Positions 13,940 through 27,777 of a stretch of 64,000 bases of DNA are shown piece after piece. Source of the DNA: Syngnathus acus (lineage: Eukaryota > Chordata > Actinopteri > Syngnathiformes > Syngnathidae); NCBI RefSeq assembly GCF_901709675.1, contig NC_051095.1, positions 14,337,456 to 14,401,455 of the forward strand, read 5' to 3'. The stretch's first letter is position 1; every line of letters begins with the position of its first letter. Made by a program: the position numbers and the translations under genes. The notes under the pieces are model-generated. The model worked only from the letters and a program-made list of their open reading frames with translations, searched no databases and was not told the origin of the DNA.

Positions 13940-16900
13940 GTCCCTTTTTATATTCCATCTCCACACAACAACACCCTGCCTCCCACTGCTCTAATCCCGG
14001 CTGCGTAATTCACATCCTTCACTGTGTCGAGCTGCTCTACAACACCCAGAGGTCTTTGCTGAGCTTTTTTGCATTGCTTTGAAAAGGCTAATGTTAAAAT
14101 GCTGAATTTATGCATATGCCGAGGAATTACACTAAAATGCCACATGAGCAGAAAGTCACTGCTTTTGTTTTGCATTGAAGAGCAGCTCAAGTCAGTCAAG
14201 TCAAGCATAGCCACCACGTCTTGTAGTTTTTTTTTTTTTGAAAACCTTGTTCACAAATGAACTTGTCTTAATTTATGTTCTGGCATAACGCTTTTCTGTG
14301 CTGTGTTGAAACCTTCAATAAGTGTGTGTCCCCATCGCATATTAATTACTTTCATTTTCAGTTTTACTTTCAACAGCTTGGCCAAGTGCTTTTACTTTGT
14401 ATCTTGAAGGTTTCTGAACAAGTGCACGTTGGCATGAAGATTTGTGTATCTAAAATTTCCTGATTTTCCTTTTTATTTGGCTTAATTGAATTCAACAGGT
14501 TTGAACAAGCACTTTGTTTTTTTCTGATAAATTTCTTGAATTTAGTTTAACTATTTGAGGGGCCTTGGGAAGCGGCACGTAAAGGATATTGAACCTTTGC
14601 TTTGAATATATATATATTGCCAGTGTTGAAGTTTGCTTTTATGTAGAAGGACCCTCTAGTGTGTTACAAGCGAGAGCTAAAAAAAAAATGAAGAAAGCGT
14701 GCTAATTAAATCAAACTGCACTGAAATTGTAACATCCATGAGAAGTTTTAATCAACTCTGTATTGAAAACCTTCACAGAGGTGAGGCCCGTTCTCATTTA
14801 TTCCGTTAAAAATTACCATGAACGGAATCTTACGAGACAGTTGGGACATGGAAGGGTCCACTTTGATGTTTTGACTTTAATGAAGGGAATCCCAAGGGCT
14901 AGCCGGCTTTCTAGTTTGTATTTGCAGATGAGTTGTATTAGCTTCACAAGAGAGTGGCCATTGGTGGTTTTTAAGTCTACTTTAAATTGGGTGGGATGAA
15001 TCTAGATGACAACTGTCTTTTTGAGCCGTGAGCTGCTTGTTTTTTCAATACATATTTGCTTGGTGTTAGTGGTTAGGATTAGGGTTAGGGCACAGACTTT
15101 AGGTCATGGGTTAGGTTTATCTACTAGAGAACTTTCTTTTTAAATATTCTGCTGTGTCTCACTATAATGGCCCCCCTTAAATCCCCAAACATACTTTGGC
15201 CTACCTAAATATCAAAGGTAGCACGAATGTTATATGTTAACATAATACAAAATTTACCACCAAGTATGTGCCTCGATACCGGTTGGCCACCTTTAATAAT
15301 ATACAATATAAGTTTTCAAATATTGCTTTTTTTTTTTTTTACTTTTTGAACTTGCATGTTATGTTCAGTTTTTCAATGTTGAATATGTTTGTTTTGTAGT
15401 TTTTACCTTAATCTTTTTTCCCTTTCCTGTAATTATGGACTTGGGGGCAAAAAGCGTCGTAACAGTTGTTGGATTCTTTTTCTCCCTTGGAAAAATAATA
15501 TGATTTGTTTTGTCTGAAGGATCTCATTTCTACAGTTTTGACTAATACTAAAGATCTACAGTATTGCAAAATAAAATAGTTTGTCCTGCATTAGGGGAAT
15601 GTATGACAGCAACAAAGATCAAAGTATGTTGGACTCAAGACTGGAAAGTCTGAAATTTCCTAGTCCTGACATGGGATCAGGTAAGCCTATGGATGGACAA
15701 TTCACTGAGGTCCTATTTTTTCACTCTGAATGGGACGTTTAATACTATGATACTAAAGGTGTTAAAGCAGTTGATTCAGTCAGTGTACCAGATGTATTCC
15801 CTCCTACCTGTCACAACTATTGTCATCCGAGGCTCTAAAGCTTGATTAACTTAGCGTCTTCTACAGCAGCCCCCTGTAACCGAGTGTCTTTCTGTGCTTG
15901 TGTCAACGTAAGTTGATTTAAAACGAGTGAATGTCTGCTTGTCGGCTGAACTCCCCCTTCAGCTGACTACCTCCGGTGTCAGGCTCAACGCAATTCTTGG
16001 TGCTGCCAGTCACAATTATGCCCAATTTCACAAGCATTTCCCATTTCCTTGTCTCCACTTTGAATGGAATGGAAAAGCTAACCCTGGAGGCTCCATGCAT
16101 GTGTTAGGCAATTACACCAGACAGTCAGCACTGAAAAAATGGAAAGATTGATGGAGTCTTTGGGTGATAATGCATTAAATACATGATGATATTGAATCAG
16201 TTCAGTCTAAAGATGAATTAGCTATGTTATGGTTGAAAAAAAATCACGCTAAAGCTAGGCCTACTCATTTTCTATTTCCTTGGTTCTCCCTGCAGTAAGA
16301 CAGTTACCTCAGTATCTGGCAGAAGATTGGCAGATTTAAAACGCAAGCACCTCATACATCCTGCTCCATCGATTTTCGGTCAGGGATGAAAGCCACAGAC
16401 TCAGTGGGTCGTTCATAGTGAGGGGCATCCCAAAAGACACATCTATCAGATTTCAAAGAGAGGCCAGACAATCTTATATATTTACTGTCTTTTCAATGTC
16501 ATTACATTCCCAAACCAGGGCTCTAGTCTCCATTCCTTTCTGTGCTGTTATCCTGCTTCACCTTCACAGGTCAGTCTATCAAAAGTTCCATTATTAGTTT
16601 TATATAGTAAGTCTCTAAAGGACTTGTTTGACATTGAATAAGGCGGAGGGGGTAACATGTTCTCATTAGAAATACAGATATAGTGATATAATGCTTACTC
16701 AGGTCATGGAATTTCAGCCCATTGTTCTAATCTTTCAAAGCCCGTTCTTTCAATTCACCGGGTCAGATCAGAGAGCACCGTCCCCCTGTATGTTTAATGA
16801 AGATGAAATTACCTACTTTATTTCATGAAATTTTAAAGAAGCTAAAGTGGGTGAATCTGCAAAGAGGCAAAATGAAGAGGCCCGAGGGAGGGGCATGTGA

Positions 16901-19900
16901 TGGAAAATATGCTGGCGATGGTAAACACCCCATTGTTGTGCTTTATCCCCCAAAGTCATTTTTGCCATAAATAATCTTTCACTGTGTATTATTGTCGTGT
17001 TTGTTTTCCAAATGACCCTGACATTGCAAGGCATTTTGCAGCGATCTAACTTTTTTCGTATACGCTTTACTTAAAATACATGAAACTATAAACTTATACT
17101 TCTGGGATTAATTTGCACACAATGTACTTCTCTGTGCTTTTGCAACTTCTCTGGCCAATCCACACTGAACATTGCTTCCCGTCCGCACATTCACAGGCAC
17201 GTATGACCGTTTCTGTTTGATATCTCAGAGTTGAGAGCTAAGGCCTCCTTCAGGCATCCACTCCTGGTGTTAATAGATGCTATTCATCGGAGCGCCCCTG
17301 GAGGCAATCCGGCAGGAAGTGGAGCTAACGTGATTTCAGATGAAGAGGCCCAAGGGACTTGGTGCCTCATGCTGTTGCTTGGACGGCATTAGCAGATTTG
17401 AGATATTAAAACGCAAGATGAGAGCAAAGTGGTGCTGTTTGAAATCTATCACCTGTTTGCCATAGATAAGGAAAAGTAAGGCAGATATGTGCACTTCTGT
17501 GCCACTACTTTTAAGATGTGATGTCCTCGGGCGTAGACAAAAGCCTGTACACCTTGCTTTGACCCAGAAAGACACTTAGCTCAACCTGATCTTGGGAATT
17601 GTTTTACTTTATCATGGTAGTTTCAGCGATGCAACACTATTCAAAATCCAATTGTACACCATGAAAGATTAGTCCGAAGTTGTGAATATGTTATCACTAT
17701 CATAGTGTGAAACGATTAACATGCATTATTTACAGTGTGTACATGCTTTTTAGTCAGACTGTGGGAAGGTGGGAAAAGAAATACAATTAGAAGCATGCAT
17801 GTTGACTGGACTTGCGAAATCCAATCTGGATGTGTTTTCGTCAGATCCAAAAAGTTGGCATTTCCTGAGAAAAGAAGAGTGCATTATGCTCACTTGCATA
17901 TGTCCACATTGCAGTCATTAAGATTCTTGCAGAAATTAAGAAACATGGTGAAAAATGCTGCAGCAATGTTGCAAAAGTGAAGAAAATTGATGAAAAATGT
18001 TGTAGCAATGTTAAAAAAGTGAAGAACATTAGGTAGAACACATTTATCCCAAGCAATTATTTGGAAACTTATTTATTTCCCTAAAATTGTTTGAATAATA
18101 AATAAACTGCTTGGCAGATGGAATAAAAGGATAAAGCTCTTATCCCACTGAGGAGTGTACAATTGTGAGTGTTTTGGAAGACAGCAAATGTTGCATTCTC
18201 GTCAGAGTCCATCAGGGTTTGTTCAAAGTCGTAAATCATCGCCGGACATTTGCTAGACATTTGCTTATACTTTCTTGTCCTGAGAGAATTTTGAACATGT
18301 TCAAAACTTCCTTGTGACAAGAAAAATAACTGAAACTATTTACCAACATATGCAACATTTAACAAACCCTGACAAGCATTTTGCAACCTTCTCCAACAGT
18401 TGGAAATATTTGCCCCTCAGTGGGGAAGTGGCCTAAATCTACTCGACCACCAAGGGGATGATTAATGCAAAAGCTATGGGGCCCCAACTGCTTATTGAGC
18501 CATCAATGAATGAGCTTCTACTAGCTTATGAGATCCAGTGATATCCTGGAGTGTATTCAGTGGGTCTTTTTTTTTCCTTGGTTAGTTTCCTAACAATATT
18601 GCTTTTCAAGTGTGGGGGCAGTTATGAAAGGTCACCCAAAGTGCAAATTGTCAATAGCGGATCAATTTCAGAGTGCAAATATGCTTTGGAGGTCCCATAA
18701 TGGAAGGTTTTATCTTATTTCTACCCGAGGCACATCAACACAATAGGCTTGATATGCTTCATTCTGTGATGAATTCCTATTAGAGCTATAAATTTCCAGT
18801 GTTTAAAGCCAAAGAAATGCCCAATAAAGGGGCCGGCAGTAAGAGCGTCCCACTCACTGATAAATAGCCCTCATATAATGTAATACAGCCCGAGCCATCA
18901 TACTTAGTGTTGAAGGATGAAGAAGTTGCTTTGGGTGAATTAAACCTAATGTGTTGCTCATTAAGAATACAGCAGGGCCAGTTGATTATCAGATGGAGAA
19001 AGAAGCAAATGTGCGTAGGCGTCAGACACCTGTTTATTTTGCTCATAATAACAAACACGATCAAGGACGTTGTCTTCTGTCATCATACCCTTGTTTTTTT
19101 CCCCTTTCTTTTAAACTCTCTCCTCCGACATGGCTGTTATTAAGTCATTTTCGATTTAATGTCCAGATTGACGTTTGCATTTTGAAGAATATGACACTAT
19201 CAATATAGTCTGTCGACTGCAATGAGGAGGAATTAATTTGACTTCTGGGCTTTAAAGTCTACTAACAGAGAATCAAGAGATGAGTGATAGTGGTAATTCC
19301 AGTAGATGCCGATAAAGAGCTCACACGTCAAAGAGTGATAAATTCAGGTTATCCGTTTGAAACAAGGATGCAGGGAACAAAGATGTCAATGTAATGCTTT
19401 TAGCTTGGAGGAGAATCCACTAGAACTGGTTGACAAGATAGTGGTTTTGCACTATTGTCAAGGTTTACAGTAAGTCTGAGTAATGGTCTTTTATATGGAA
19501 GTGAATAATGTGTAATTGAAAAATGTGTCTTCTAAATTGAAGGTAACACAAATATTATGAAGACTGAACACCGGAGCCCTGCTAAAAGCTTTGTTAGAAA
19601 ATATTTCAGCCACCCAATCCTGTAAAAACACAATAAAGATAAACGATATATGTTGGGAAGGTAAATGTGAGCTTGCATGGCTCCAAACCAGTTTAAGGAC
19701 GCCTTTCGATTGCTGTTAGTTTGATAAAAAAACATTTCCAGAATGATAGATTTTTATTCGATTAGCTTCAGTCAATAAACAGTTATGACATAATTATACA
19801 AGAAAACACAGCCAACTGAAAAGTCACAGCACTGAGGAAAGCATGTTTGGACAAAATTTACCTGAAATACTGTACCTCTCTTTTAGTCACTATACGTTTT

Positions 19901-20004
19901 GTTCACTGAAGCTGTGTTTGTTAAAAGCTTCCCTGAATTTGTCTATTCACAGTATTTGATGTAACTGACAGACCTGTAGTCAACTACAATTTGCTCCCAA
20001 TATG
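13940..20004. other. DIAPH2 intronic sequence
   Basis: No mobile element with clear ends was found here. Two short TTAGGG-like units near 15077-15090 are too few to be a telomeric relic. A frame of about 27 codons from ATG 15599 ends at a perfect donor CAG|GTAAGC (15680/15681), but the only nearby acceptor gives a phase that does not match the DAD exon. The segments 17160-17350 and 18420-18570 are non-repetitive and GC-balanced. Confidence 0.5.
17949..18032. repeat. Two-copy tandem duplication, period 42 bp
   Basis: TGAAAAATGCTGCAGCAATG and a variant with TGTTGTAGCAATG start 42 bp apart and continue in parallel through AAAAGTGAAGAA. It is a small local duplication without coding meaning. Confidence 0.65.
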
Positions 20005-20152
20005 GACCTGGCAGCTCCTTGCATGGCAGCAGCCTCCCATTGGTGTATGAATGCGTGTGTGAATGGGTGAAAGTGAGGCATTGTAAAGCGTTTTGGGCAC
20101 CATGTGGTGTAGATAAAAGTGCTATATACGTAAGTTTAGTCCATTTACCATC
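20005..20152 (+). repeat. Teleost dispersed repeat, 3' end fragment
   Basis: The run GTGTGAATGGGTGAAAGTGAG, then ATTGTAAAGCGTTTTGGGCAC, a GTAGATAAAAGTGCTATATA motif and CCATTTACCAT, matches the end of a repeat that I recall as very common in fish genomes. No head or target duplication is clear, so the class (SINE-like or MITE-like) is left open. Confidence 0.6.
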
Positions 20153-22501
20153 AGATGCCACAAGGTATTGATATTACGGTACATAGCTTTATTCAATCAA
20201 GAAAGTATTCTATCGATAGGGAAGGATAAGTAAAAGTGTTGGTGATAATTTCGAATTTGACCGCTACGGCAATCTGCGTTTGTACACCCCACCCATCCAG
20301 TTGAGCACGACGATGCATGAGAAGCTCCCATCGGCTAATGCCCATTTGCTGTGCTCTTCCCTCTGTTTTATTTATTTATATGTTTATTTGAGTCAGATTT
20401 ATTTATTGATGGGCCTCAAGGATTTGATGGCAATCTCCATTTGCTCAAAGGACCAAAGACACTAAAAGGGCTAAAGTCGGGTCGACGTTTTATAGTGCGC
20501 AAAACAAGTCAGTTAATGCACACATAGTTGAGGTACCAACTCTCATTGCAATGGAAAGGTGGAATGGGCCATTTTACCTTGGAGTACACTGGTTTAGCCT
20601 CGTGTGTCTTTTTGTATTTTTTAGTCTCTCCTCATATATTCTTTTCTGTTGCTTGGCATCTTACCTTTTTGAATTTTCTCTATGCTGCTCTTTCAATCTG
20701 TACAGTAAATGCCCCTTGGACCACCAAATACTCAAAAGTGTTCTAACTGCTATTGGTATTGTCATACATTAATACGTTGTACTTCTGTTTATGGCTTTTA
20801 ATCACATCTCTCTTTGCTCGTGATAGTAACGTTGGATGATGTAATTAGAGGCATAGAAAGCGTAATTGTTGTTTATTCTCCCAATGACATATTTGCTGTT
20901 GTAAGCTACTGAGGGAACAAGCAAAGCTTAACTGCACCCGTGTGTGCAATTTAAGGTCATTATCTTTGGAAGCCAATATTTCTAGCTAGAGGTCTGCCAG
21001 AGGACCTCTGGTCCACTCCGACAGTTGTACAAAGTTGGAAACTTGGAGGCATAGTTTATCCAAGATAAAACTTTCCAAATGATCTCATTATTATGGGATA
21101 TCTGGAAATGTCTTCCACTGCTAATTCACATTCACATTATTGTTAGGTTTTGAGTAACCTCTTCAGGGTAAATTTCTGAATTTTTTAAAGTGTAAAACAG
21201 CTCATCTTAATGTACTCATATGTACTAGTAGATTTTGTGTAAATGCTAAAAGTTGGTGAAATTAAACTTGCTGTAACACATTCTTTTCCCGGTCAAGTGG
21301 AAAAGAAATGCTGATGCATATCAGCTCTGGGTATTCATGAAATCCATACATGATTAAGTTACATCCTGCGACTTAATACATATATATAAACTGTTTGGCA
21401 CAGTTTTTACCCTGTGCTTCCATTAGATGAGCTTTAAGCAGCTACAATGATGTAAGACAGTTATAGTATATGCATGTTACATGTACATGTTGTAGTGTGT
21501 GGATGTGTGGATTTCATCATTGTATATACCCTTAGCTGTGTGCATCAACATAGAAGTATTACTATTTGTTGTTCATGTTCAGTGTACAGAGTCTCATAAT
21601 GTCCATTTTGTTTGCTTTATAACACATCTCCCCTGAAGGCATTGCCAGCTAAATAAAAGATGCGCGACGGCATACCACATTACCTCTACCCCCCCCCCCC
21701 CCCCCCCCACACACACACTTTCTTTCCAGATTACTTCCTTCCAGTTGCTAGGGTCACTCTTGCCTTAGGGTGGATTAGGGCAGATTGGAGCTGAGATGTT
21801 CTTTTGACATTTCAAACCATTGGGCAAGGTAATTTTTGTTCAGGCTGGAACCATTCTGAGTTTGTAATTAGTATCTATTCATGTGTTTGTTATGGTTTTG
21901 TTATTTGTATTTTATAAAAGTTTTTGATTGACTTGTCAGGCCAGCAATTGACTTGATTTGTTCAGACCCAGCTTGACTCACAAAAGTTAGCATTTTGAAC
22001 AATAGTTTGTCAAGATTTACAGCTAAATATTCACGCATCCTCGCACAAACTGAGAAACCCTTTCTAAAAATAGTATTCATCACTGTAAATATTCAAACAC
22101 TATACATTTTGATTTCTGGGACAGCAAGTTAAAAGTAATTTCTGATTCTACATTATTAATGTTTCCAGTATGGCAATTATGCCCTTTTCTTGCTCTTGAT
22201 ACCACCTTTAATATGTTTACCAAGGCAACAGCGTTTCTAAGATAGATTTGCTATAAAAGTTTTATGATTGTAAATATAGTTGAAGGAGCAACTTCTTAGA
22301 ATTGTACAGGTTTGGTTTCTCTCAAAGCTAAATAGGTGGCGCTGCTTATGATGCGAGGAGCCAGGGAGCGGCTAAAGATCTTTAAGGCCCAGATGACAGT
22401 TTATGAAAGCAAGAAAGACTGATTTGGCATGATGTCATATTGATACATTACTGTCTGTGCACATTCTCTATCATATCATCTTTACTCTCACCCGATTTAC
22501 T
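20153..22501. other. DIAPH2 intronic sequence
   Basis: AT-rich DNA with no recognisable exon or element. It contains the poly-C/CA tract at 21691-21718 and a GC-balanced patch at 22330-22440 that includes GGTGGCGCTGC. Confidence 0.55.
21691..21718. repeat. Poly-C tract followed by (CA)n
   Basis: About nineteen consecutive C residues run into a short CA repeat. Such long C-runs are prone to length error in sequencing and assembly. Confidence 0.95.
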
Positions 22502-22510
22502 ATTAATCTA

Positions 22511-22849
22511 TTAGGGCAGCGTGGTGGTGCACTGTTTAGCACGCCGCCTTTGAGGTGCAGGGTTCGATTCCGGCTCCACCTTTTCTGTGTGGAGTTTAGG
22601 TGTTCTCCTCGTGCCTGTGTGGGTTTCCTCCGGGTACTACAGTTTCCAAAGACATGGATGGTAGGGTGATTGACCACTCCAAATTGCCTGTTGGTGTGAG
22701 TGTGAATGGTTTTCCGTCTATGTGTGCCCTGCGATTGGCTGGCGTCCAGTTCAGGGTTTCCCCCGCATACTGCCCGAAGTCAGCTGGGATAGGCTCCAGT
22801 GCACCCACGACCCTCGTGAGGATAAGCGGCTCAGATAACGAATGGATGG
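22511..22849 (+). mobile_element. tRNA-derived SINE, family B, copy 2 (full length)
   Basis: The head GGGCAGCGTGGTGGTGCAC and the B box GGTTCGATTCC (about 22562) are intact, followed by the family body and an ATGGATGG end. The 9-bp ATTAATCTA occurs on both sides (22502-22510 and 22850-22858), a clear target-site duplication showing target-primed insertion. It has no protein; it would depend on a LINE in trans. Confidence 0.9.
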
Positions 22850-25465
22850 ATTAATCTACTAACGCCCCCATGGGGTCCTCAATCTGTCCTTGGGGATAGC
22901 TCGGACACGCTGGACCCATGTGTTTTTTGGGGGAGGGGGGAGGGTGATGCACATTTACTAATCAAAAAACATCCGTCACTAACTGTCACTTTCGTCTATA
23001 ATCCCCCCTTCTCCTCAATGTGTAACAGCTCACCCCTCCACTCTGCTCGCCGAGGAGGAGAAAAATAAGAATTTGAGGCATTTCTTTTCCTCAAGTATGC
23101 AAGCAGCCAATCATATCATATTGTGCCCTGCTTAGAAGGCCCCTCAAAAAAGAAAGTAATAGCTCATCACAGGTAACAGACAGTGGTTATTGAAACCTAT
23201 AACTTTTTAAAAGCACAGCCAAGCCAATACTGTGCGTTGCAAAAGTGGTTGTTCTTTTAGGAAACGTTTTCCAACTGTTAACAATATGGATTTCAGAGAA
23301 GAACTGTGCTTAACTGGTTATGATTATAAAACGTAGAAGAAAAGACGCTAAACAATGCACAACAGAACAATTGAATCGATCATTTCTACTCTTGCTTTTT
23401 GTCTCTCAGTGTCCCATTTTGCCCATTTCGTCTTCCTAACTTCCCTATCCCCTTTGGTCTTTAGTGCCCTGTTTTCATGAAATGCTTTACTTTTCCCATC
23501 CTGTCTCCATCAATTTCAATGAATCCTACGTCTCAGGCCAGAATTATTACCTCCGGACGGAACATTGGCCCAGTGGCGCCATGCTCTGCTCTCTCCGCCC
23601 GCATTATCCAGTTACGGCGTATCCCTTTTTGTAGCGAGCCATCTTCCTATGGCCTCGTAATGATTGAAGCCGTGGCGACCCTGTGCATTTGAACTGTAAT
23701 ACAAGACATTGTCATTAGCACGAAGATGGTGCTCTTTCTTGTCCATTACATTAATTGCAACACATGCCCTGTCCACAGTGTTGTGTTACATTGCTGGCAT
23801 TCTCCATCGACTAACTGTGCTCAGTCGTTTAGCCTTGGAAGGTGAGAAAGCTAAATGAGATACACAGTACAGAGATTTAGATATGTTTATATTCCAAACA
23901 TTTCAGGAAGACAATCATGCTGGCTTGTTTATGATTATTTGAGCCGAAGTTGATGTCTGAATGTTTTCACATCAAATAAATTGAAGCCAAATGCCCTTCC
24001 ACCACTGTACAATGGTTGGCATGTCAGTCATCTCTCCTCATATTAGAGAAGCAGGCCAACAACATAATTGCTTTGATGGTCCAGCCTAAAAAATCACTTC
24101 TGGGCATAAAAGGAGGCCTTGGAGATGGCAGCCGGAGAGAAAAGGTGCGAATGAATTAAAGCACTTAGCGTTCCTCTAGGGCATGTGGCCCAGATTTTTC
24201 CTTCAAAGAAATAATATAAGGAAAAGAGGAAGGCGCGTGAGGGTGGGCTGTGTCTCTTCCCTGCTCAAATAAATGGCAGCAGAGGCAATAATACACATGC
24301 AGCCTCCCTTATGCCAAAAATGGAGAGTTTTTCACTGATGACACAATGGCATTGACATAGTTAACTGGCAGATGGAGAAAAGGGGACTTCAGTGGAAGTA
24401 ATCTGATTTTGAACGGGGCTCCCATCTATGGGAGAACCTCTGGTCAGCCCTTTTGTGAGGGAACAAAAGTTCGGCTCCATGGAAGTAACGCTTTGAATGT
24501 ATCAGTGGGACTTAGAGAAAGGATTCCGTGGATGTCCCAGGGCCTATGCTTCTTTTAGGACTGCAACAGACACACGTCAGCGAGGTCAGCTTTTTATCCT
24601 CTCGCTTTAATCTTCCCTCACATACTTTTACCACGACTACCACGACTTTTAGCCCCTTTTCTTGCATTTATTCTATCAGACCTGTCTTCACACTGAGGCC
24701 AGTGGTCAGGCTGACAGAAAGGGGACGATAAACTCATCATGAAATAGTTGGACATTGGCCTCACAAAATGTTGATAATATTCTGTATCACCAATTATTCT
24801 GATAACCCTTATTATGTATCGTAAATGATGCATCGCATTGCATATGCATAGTATCTTCAGGCTCATCCCAACAATCATAATGAAAGAAATTTATCATAAT
24901 TCTTGAAAATGTACTCTGGGTGAAAGAAATCCTAAATGTGTGGTCCTCTGTGACTAATTCTTGTGTGAATTATGTCCCTTACTCTTTTCTACAAAAGGGG
25001 GTATTGAATAGATTCTGGCTTTAGCTGGCGGGTGACTCTTTTCAGTAAAAAAAACAACAACAAAAAACTGTTTAATTATGACCGCCTGCTGCACAGAGTA
25101 ACTTGTCATCATTGCAACACAAAAGCAGTGGGGCTATTTGACTAATCCCCTCCTACCAATGCACAAAACCTTTAGGGGTCACAAGACACCCACCTCCTGA
25201 AAGAATGAAAAAAGATTTCCAATGGTGGAACGGGATATTTTCCCAGCCAGCCTGAGACACACCCTCTTGTTAGTTCCACCCTTATCCCTTTGGTTCTTTC
25301 GAATTAATTCCCAGCGCATCTGCAACCCTCCACATCTTGCTATCGCACCACATCTTTGACCCTCTTTTGGGGACGGTATCGCTTTTGTGCGGAGTTGATG
25401 GACCATTACAATTTCTCCACACTCAGGGTTTGGTTCCCTCTAAACGAGTCATTACCCTGTAAAAA

Positions 25466-25583
25466 TGGAAATGATTGATTCTTGCTCTTATAACTTCACA
25501 TCTGACTAATAAACATCTTACATTTAAACATGGAAATGATTGTTGCTCTTATAACTTCACATATGATTAGTAAACATCTTAAA
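25466..25583. repeat. Two-copy tandem duplication, period 65 bp
   Basis: A segment beginning TGGAAATGATTG and containing GCTCTTATAACTTCACAT and AAACATCTTA occurs twice, with starts at 25466 and 25531. The copies differ by a few substitutions and a 4-bp gap. Confidence 0.8.
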
Positions 25584-26526
25584 CCAGTTCACGGGTCCTC
25601 TCATGGGTATCAATAAATATATATTTTTTTCTGATTACAATATATTTAGTTTAGTTAAACCCTAAATTATTCATACCCTTGCAAAAATATTAATTCAAGT
25701 GACAAAAGACATGAATGACATTATGATCTATATACCACATGTGCTGTGTTGTGTCAGGCATGGGTATTTGTCAAGTCTTAAATGTTTGGAAAAATCCATT
25801 GTTTGATTTCAAACGGCAATTTGTTTTTAGAGATGTAGGAGGTGCATGCCTGGGAACACTTGTTTTGTTTTGTTTGACGGGGTTGTAGTGGAGTAGATGC
25901 AGGTGCATCAAAACTGTAGTTTGGGAAAGGGAGTGAGTGGCTTTAAAATATTTGGGAAAGGGCGGTTTTACGGAGTAAACTAAACATTTCAATATGCTAA
26001 ATAGGCTTTGTACTGGAGGGCTTAAGAAGTGATGGTATGGGGTGAGGGAGTTGGAGTGCTTGTGTTCGGAGTTTACCGACTACATTTGAGTGTTGGATGG
26101 GTGTCTGGTTTAACAAAGGTTATTAAAACAAACTGTTCTACAACATAAAAATCAATGTAGCAAAGCACTGTGTCGGCTTTGTTTTGTTTTGTTTGTTTTA
26201 AAGGTTTTGGTGGGGATGAGATAGGGTTGATGTGGATGTAGTGCAGGGGATATAGAGTCAACTCAAGTTTGTTGAAGGGGAGCCTTGGCTAAAATGTTTG
26301 GGAATAGCTATGATGTAAGATCAACATGGCCTTTTTTGTGGGATGAGGTAGGTTTGAAGGATTGTATTACAGAGGATATTACTGACACTATCCGGGTGTT
26401 GAAAAAATGTCTGACAAAAGTGACAGGCTGCTTCCTAATCAACTGTCCATCATCAACATTGTCCATCTATGGGGGAAAAGCAACTAGTAGAACATAGACT
26501 GGCACCTAGGTTGACCAATTCTATTT

Positions 26527-26552
26527 TGTTATTATTATTATTATTATTATTA
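26527..26552. repeat. (TTA)n microsatellite
   Basis: About nine TTA units with a short extension. It gives a run of leucines in one frame, which is an artefact. Confidence 0.9.
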
Positions 26553-27657
26553 TATTTATTCTCAACATTTGTTGATCCCCACCAAAAGTTTGAAGTTGGT
26601 TACGAGCTTCCCCATAATCGAGCAAACACACTGCTAAGAAAACATTCCCTCCTCACCTTTGGTGAAAATGTTGGTATTTCTGTGGTTTTCCCTCCATGCA
26701 TATTTAACCTTCTTCCATGCATTATTTAGAGTTGTACCTAACACATTGTCTGGTGATATGACATTACTTTTTGCTGGCTGAACAGACACTGTGTCGCCCC
26801 TCGTGCACAACGTGTTTGTTCGTCTGACATAATTTTTGTGGCACAAATCCCCAGCCACAAGTGACAACTTATGTTCATTTCTAAATCAAAACAAGCTTTT
26901 TAGAAAACATCTTTCTGCTGGAACTGGACATAAAATGCTCATTAAAGGAGAAATAAATGCACAATGTCGATGTGGAAAGGTCACGAGAGAGGAAAGTAAG
27001 GGAAAGCAAGTCGGCATCCCAATCACCGAAGCAGCATGCACAATATTATTTTCGGTCCTGAAGGATGTGACATATTTCCCCAAGTCTTTGTTGGATGGTT
27101 TAATCAGCTTACTCATGCCCTGGAAGAAAATTGAATTGGTCTGCAGGAGAGAAAATATACAACACCCCTTCTTGATTGTGTCTGTTTTGTATCCACTTGA
27201 GTAGGACTGCGGTAATGTGTGTCTAGTTCACTGGTCATATGTGCATAATAATCACAGTACAGTAGATTGTGTTGGCAGCTCACCAGCCAAACTGGAGACA
27301 GCTATGTCATATAATTGCTTAGTATTGCTGGATTAAGGGAACTAGAATGCAGATGTTTAAATACAGTTGAGAATTACAGAGAACACTAGAGTAAGTCAGT
27401 GCATTCTGAGCCAAGTGAGGTCATGATTATTCCCCATTTTCATTCAAGCACGCTTTTCCTCTCTTGTGTTCTTGGCAGTAGGGCTTGCCAAGAGAAAATA
27501 GGCAGCTTCATGTACAGAAAAGTTGCTGGAATTCTGCAGAAACAAATAGCCTTTTTCAGAAGTTTGGAATTAAATGAAGCATGTACTGTATTTAGCATGC
27601 GCTGTTCTTTCGAGTTGTCAACAGTGCTACAAAGTGACGGTTTTGCGCCAATGTTCC

Positions 27658-27777
27658 ATACGTGCCCTGTGATTGGCTAATGACCAGTCCAGGGTATACC
27701 CCGCGATTTACCCAAAGGCAGCAGGGATTGGCTACAGTTTATCCGCAACCCTAATGAGGACAAATGCATGGATGGAC
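27658..27777 (+). repeat. SINE family B, diverged 3' fragment
   Basis: It starts within the GCCCTGTGATTGGCTAATG region of the family body and runs to ATGCATGGATGG. The 5' two thirds are absent and divergence is greater than in the full-length copies. Confidence 0.75.

Larger units (their letters stand above)
22859..27657. other. DIAPH2 intronic sequence
   Basis: No exon or element with clear ends. The 23515-23720 and 24030-24560 stretches are GC-balanced and free of simple repeats and may be conserved noncoding blocks. A TTA repeat lies at 26521-26552. Confidence 0.5.

Noticed and set aside
15070-15115. TTAGGG-like units suggesting an interstitial telomeric repeat
   Set aside because: Only two clear adjacent units plus scattered TTAGG pieces; too short to separate from chance.
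22555-22580. tRNA-like B box GGTTCGATTCC suggesting a tRNA gene
   Set aside because: It is part of a SINE head with a long non-tRNA body and a 9-bp target duplication; no cloverleaf is complete.
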